Part shown: piece by piece, positions 59,771-64,000 of the stretch | Layout of the letters: each line of letters opens with the position of its first letter | Numbering within the stretch: position 1 is the first letter of the stretch | Source: Ciborinia camelliae | Taxonomy: Eukaryota; Ascomycota; Leotiomycetes; Helotiales; Sclerotiniaceae | Assembly (NCBI GenBank): GCA_025890175.1 | Contig: JANPYM010000006.1 | Location: forward strand, 154,611 to 218,610 | Direction: 5' to 3' | Length of the DNA stretch: 64,000 nt | The notes under the pieces: generated by a model | Databases searched by the model: none | Seen by the model: only the letters and a program-made list of their open reading frames with translations | What the model was told of the DNA's origin: nothing | Position numbers and translations under genes: made by a program

Positions 59771-60117
59771 AATATATATATTTTAAAACATCTTATTAAT
59801 TATGCAAAACCGATACTGATTAGATAGTTCAAAAGTACATAAAATCTATACAAAAACATTATTATTGAAATAAAGGTGAAAAAAGTTTGTGAATATATAA
59901 AAAAAATAAAAATTAATATATAAATCTAAATATAAATATAGTATAATATTTTATTAATTGTAAATTTTCTAATTATTTAATTTTTGTATTTGTATAATAT
60001 ATAATTATTAAATAATTAATTTTTAATAATTTTTGAAATATTTTATTTATCTTTAATATATATATTTTAAAACATCTTATTAATTATACGAAACCGATGC
60101 TGATTGGGTGGTTTAAG
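59771..60117. repeat. Direct repeat of about 60 bp, offset 284 bp
   Basis: A segment starting AATATATATATTTTAAAACA at 59771 recurs at 60055 and continues through ATCTTATTAATTAT and AAACCGAT-CTGATT in both. Differences are mostly G/A transitions. A 27-bp tandem copy of the end (CTGATTGGGT-GTTTAAGTT) follows the second copy. These may be remnants of repeats flanking a lost or RIPed insertion. Confidence 0.8.
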
Positions 60118-60154
60118 TTATAGATACTGATTGGGTTGTTTAAGTTTAGAGTTT

Positions 60155-60278
60155 TATAAGTTGTGTAGTACGAGCAGCGAGGGAGGTTGTGAAGGGCTGT
60201 AGCCAATAATAATAGCCAAGCTTATGGCAAAAGCTATTATTATTGGTCGGCCCGAGCGGCCGTACTCAAGCTTGTATT
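60155..60278. repeat. Fold-back/MITE-like element
   Basis: Perfect 14-bp arms CCAATAATAATAGC at 60203-60216 and 60233-60246 around a 16-nt loop. Outside them the complementarity continues imperfectly (GGGCT against GGCCC; AGTACG against CGTACT; TATAAG against CTTGTA), so the whole of about 124 bp folds back. It is GC-rich relative to its AT-only surroundings. Confidence 0.75.
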
Positions 60279-61364
60279 TAATAATATTGAAAACCAAAAA
60301 ATTTTCAAATTTTAATGTAGGTTTGATATTAATTGATTAAATAATATTTTGTAAATTTAATTTTATCTTTTTTTTTATTTTCTTTTTAATTTTATATTAT
60401 AATTTTAAGTTAAAGAATTTATAATATATAATATATAAACAAATATATTTTTCGTGTTTTGATGTAGTGAATATAGATAAAAAAATATAAATTTATTGTT
60501 TTTATAATATATTTATATTTATTTTGTAATTATCTTTATATATTTTTATTACTTTTTTATATATTTTAATTAATTTTTTATTTTTATTATATATATTATA
60601 TAATTATGAATATCAATATTATTAATTTAAATAATTAAATTAATCCTAATTTTAATAATAAACCTTTTTTTATTCAATATCAAATATATGAAAGGTTTTA
60701 TAAGTATATTTTTTTTTAAAACTTTTAATAATAAAAAAATAAAGCAATTAAAAATTTGTTAAGAATATTGAAATAAATCAAGAGAATATTGTAAGTAATA
60801 ATTGGAGATTCAAAATTATAAAAATCAATTATTAAAGTATTAAAATAAACAATTAAACGAATTGGGTTTTAAGCTATTACATTTATTATTATTATTATTA
60901 TCAGTTATATTACTATTATTATTAATTTAATCCAATAATCCATTTAAACTTTTTATAAAACGATAATATAAAAACTCAATAATTAGTATTAATATGTTAA
61001 TGATTGCAATAAAAAAATGTTAAGGCTATTAATTATGAATAATATATATTTAAGAAATATTATTTATATAAATAAATATTTATAATATTAATTTTTCTTT
61101 TATATATATATTTAAATTTATAAATATATTATATAAATAATATAATGTTTTATATTTCGAATCTAAAGTAATAAAAATGTTAATCTTATATTTTCGAAAG
61201 TATTTAATTTGATAATAAAATTATGGATGGTTTAAAATTTATAAGGTAAAAAGTTTAAAAAAAATATTAAGAAATATAATAATATATTTGCTTTTATATT
61301 ATTTAAATATAATAAAGATTAAAGACTGAATTATATTAAAAATAATTAATTCATTTTTATTATA

Positions 61365-63201
61365 AGTCCCCTACCCCACTTTCCGGCCCCCCCTACTTTC
61401 CGGCCACCTCAAAATAATTAATATATAAATTTTAAACTTTAATAATTCAACAATTATTTATTTTTAATTAAAACATTTATAATATTATTTTTTATAATAT
61501 TATTAAAATTATTTTTATCAATTTTTTGATCTTCAATTTTAATTTATATATTTTTAATCTTTTTAATTTTTACAAACTTCAAATTCGGGCTTGTTTTAAT
61601 TTTATATTTTTTTTTAAATATAATCTATTTTAATTTATATTCCAATTATTAAATTCAAAGTTAGGATTATATAAATATATAATTCTTAATATTAAATCTT
61701 TTTGTAATTTTTTTGAAAAACAATTATCGAATTAGAAGATTGATTTTTTTTTCGCAAATTATTATTTTTATATATATTTGAAGTTTTTTCGAATTTTAAA
61801 AAATCTTTTATTTTATAAAAAATAAATATATATTTTATTGTAGTATGAAATTATTATTTAAAATTAAATTAAATGTTTTAATTTTTTAATTATTATTTTT
61901 AAATAATAATCGATTTATAATAGATTTAATCATATTTTTGGGTTACAACCCGAAAGTATATTATTTTTGTTTAATATTATAGACTATTAATTCTTTTAAT
62001 TAAATATTATAATAACAAAAAAAAAAATTACACTTTTTAATTAGTATAAAATTATTTAAAAGATTTAATTTATTAAATATATTGTAATATACGTTTTTAA
62101 GGAATAAAAACATTAATAAATTTAATAATTATAATATATATAATATATATAATAATAAAAATATAAAATATATATTATAATTAAAATATTTTATTATAAA
62201 TTTAATAGTTTTATAACTTTTGTATTTGTTTAAAATAAAAAATTGTAATTTGTTTATACGAAATAAAATTATAAAAAATATAAATATAATTTTTAATTAT
62301 TTTAATTTTATAATATTTGAAATCCATTTATTATCTATAATAATGAATTTCTAATTTTTATAAAAAATAAAATTAATAAAAAATTAATATTATTAAATGT
62401 TTTTTTTTTTATAAATAATAAAAAAAAAAAAGCCTTTTTTTATTATCAAAATATATTTAATAAATAAAATTTAAACCTTAAAATCGAATTATTTTTTTTA
62501 AATAAATTATCGATAAAAACTTTTAATAATTAATTTATTAAAACTTTAACCTTTTATAATACCCATTTTATTTATATTATATTTATTTTTCAATTTAATA
62601 TATTTAATTTTAAGAATTTCGAATTTTTAAAACTATTTTTTAATAATATCAAATATAACCCCAAAAACTTTAATTAAATTAATTCTAAATTGTTTTTTAA
62701 TATTAATATTAAAATTTTTTTATATAAAATTATATATCCATTGTTTTTCAAATAAAAATTTTTTTCCCTTAATATTAAAAAAACGTTTAGCGATTTTACA
62801 AATTTGTTGATAAATAAAACTAATACCTAAACTTTTTTAAATTAAAATCTAATTTGTCAATCATTTCTTCTAAATCGAAATTATCTTTTATATCACTTAA
62901 ACACCTTTTTTATAAAATAAATACCCATTAATTCGATCTTAAAATATAATTTAAAATACATCAAAATCTAAGCCGTCTTTTCTAATAAATTGCCTATTTA
63001 CAATTACTCCTAATACTATAATAATATCATTTTTAATATAATTCTTTGATATAATCCAATTAATAAAACTTTAAAATTTAAAAATATTTAATTAAATTAT
63101 TATTAAATTATTAAAAATTAAAATTTAAAAATAGCTCGCTGAAAAATATATTTTGAGGTAGCCGGAAAGTGGGGGGGGGCCGGAAAGTGGGGTAGGGGAT
63201 T
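61365..63201. mobile_element. Flipper-like Tc1/mariner (pogo/Fot1-type) element, RIP-degenerated
   Basis: Inverted repeats of about 50 bp bound the element: left 61365-61415, right about 63150-63201. Each contains CCCCTACCCCACTTTCCGGC followed by a C run and a second ACTTTCCGGC, then ACCTCAAAA. The two ends differ by a few C/T changes and one C of run length. TA lies on both sides (61363-61364 and 63202-63203). Total length is 1837 bp. From memory, Botrytis Flipper is about 1.84 kb with TIRs of about 48 bp and a TA target, so size and ends agree; I could not compare sequences. The interior is A+T with no readable transposase. Confidence 0.85.
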
Positions 63202-64000
63202 TATATAATCATTATTATTATTATTAAAATTTAATTATTAAATCTTTTGGTAAGAAATTTGTTTTTAATTAATTATCTTTTTATAATTTTATATATATAA
63301 TTAATATTTAAATAAATATGGTAATATATATTAATTTTAACTATATTATTATAATAAAAATTAATATATTAATTCAAGATTTCAATTTATATATTATATT
63401 ATATAAATATGTAAAGAAAATAATAGTATAATAATATTAATTAAACAATAAAAAGTTTAGAATAATCCTTAATCCCAGATTATAATTAATTATTGAAAAA
63501 TAAAATAAAAAGTATTAAAATAGATACAATTTATTTATAGTATCAAAAATCGTTTTTATTATTTTTAATAAAAAAAATAATGGGAGATTAAAAAACCTTT
63601 AGGATATTATTCTTAATATTTATTAATATAATAAAAAAGAAAAAAAGTGTTACGAATCTAAAGACAATAAGAACAAAAGAGATGTTTGGGCAAAGAATTT
63701 AGATTTAAAATCAAAATATCGGCGATTATGAGTATTTGATGTTGATTAACAACGAATTTTTGATATAATGTTTAATTTTTAATTATTTGATATATGCAAA
63801 AACGGGTTTTTAAAGTTAAACAAAAAAAGTTATATCGAGTAAAGTATTATTGTTTAACGATAATCGATAGTGTATTGTTGATTATAAAAAGATAATAATA
63901 ATTTTATTTAGAAAAATAATAAAAAGTTTTTGGTTCAATATTAATCTAATTGATTTCTTGTATTTTCTATCTTAACAAAAAGATTCCCTTTAATTATTTA

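Larger units (their letters stand above)
59870..64000. other. AT-rich RIP-like block to the window end
   Basis: About 4.1 kb of almost pure A+T with both bases abundant on each strand, interrupted only by a fold-back (about 60155-60278) and by the GC-rich ends of one TIR element. There is no coding capacity. Composition returns slightly toward normal after 63.6 kb (CGA, GGG triplets reappear). Confidence 0.85.

Noticed and set aside
39605..64000. Centromere or mitochondrial insertion as explanation of the AT-rich blocks
   Set aside because: Two blocks have exact TIR/TA boundaries and RIP-type composition and one is an A-rich satellite; no mitochondrial gene is readable. A centromere cannot be judged from sequence alone.

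Overview
The window is nuclear DNA of a filamentous ascomycete. Genes carry short introns (46-90 nt, one of about 316 nt) with GT..AG ends and CTAAC/CTGAC-like branch sites, and spacers are long. I infer Leotiomycetes, probably Sclerotiniaceae (Botrytis/Sclerotinia relatives). The reasons are gene content, AT-only blocks typical of repeat-induced point mutation (RIP), and a 1.84-kb TIR element with the dimensions of the Botrytis transposon Flipper.

Layout. 1-4.9 kb is a degenerate stretch with readable but broken protein fragments, a 99-bp tandem duplication and four strong fold-back sequences. 5.4-37.2 kb is gene-bearing: Sec39-type DSL1 subunit (-), complex I NDUFS5-like subunit (+), a conserved unknown protein (+), a Myb/SANT-like regulator (+), Ap4A phosphorylase (-), a small secreted Cys protein (+), a secreted GMC oxidoreductase (+), an SDR (-), a secreted GtaA-type glutaminase (+) and a Tra2-like RRM splicing factor (+). 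37.2-43.9 kb is a repeat zone: a 9-bp satellite, C-poor A-rich DNA, a 13-bp satellite, a GC-rich fold-back and polypurine tracts. 43.9-48.1 kb holds a PIF1-like helicase with an RNase-H1-type N-terminal domain (-) and a peroxiredoxin (+). 48.1-58 kb has no gene: simple repeats, a 3.8-kb TA-flanked TIR element turned into A+T DNA, an assembly gap and a diverged tandem array of about 180 bp units. A Cys-rich secreted protein lies at 58.0-58.6 kb. From 59.8 kb to the end the DNA is AT-rich with a fold-back element and the Flipper-like TIR element.

The genes form no obvious pathway. The predicted secretome (GMC oxidase, glutaminase, two small Cys proteins) would suit a plant-associated saprotroph or pathogen. 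The others are housekeeping: ER-Golgi transport, respiration, nucleotide turnover, splicing, peroxide defence. Exon models were made by hand; every one listed closes in frame, but none has transcript support. I found no convincing tRNA, rRNA or CRISPR array.
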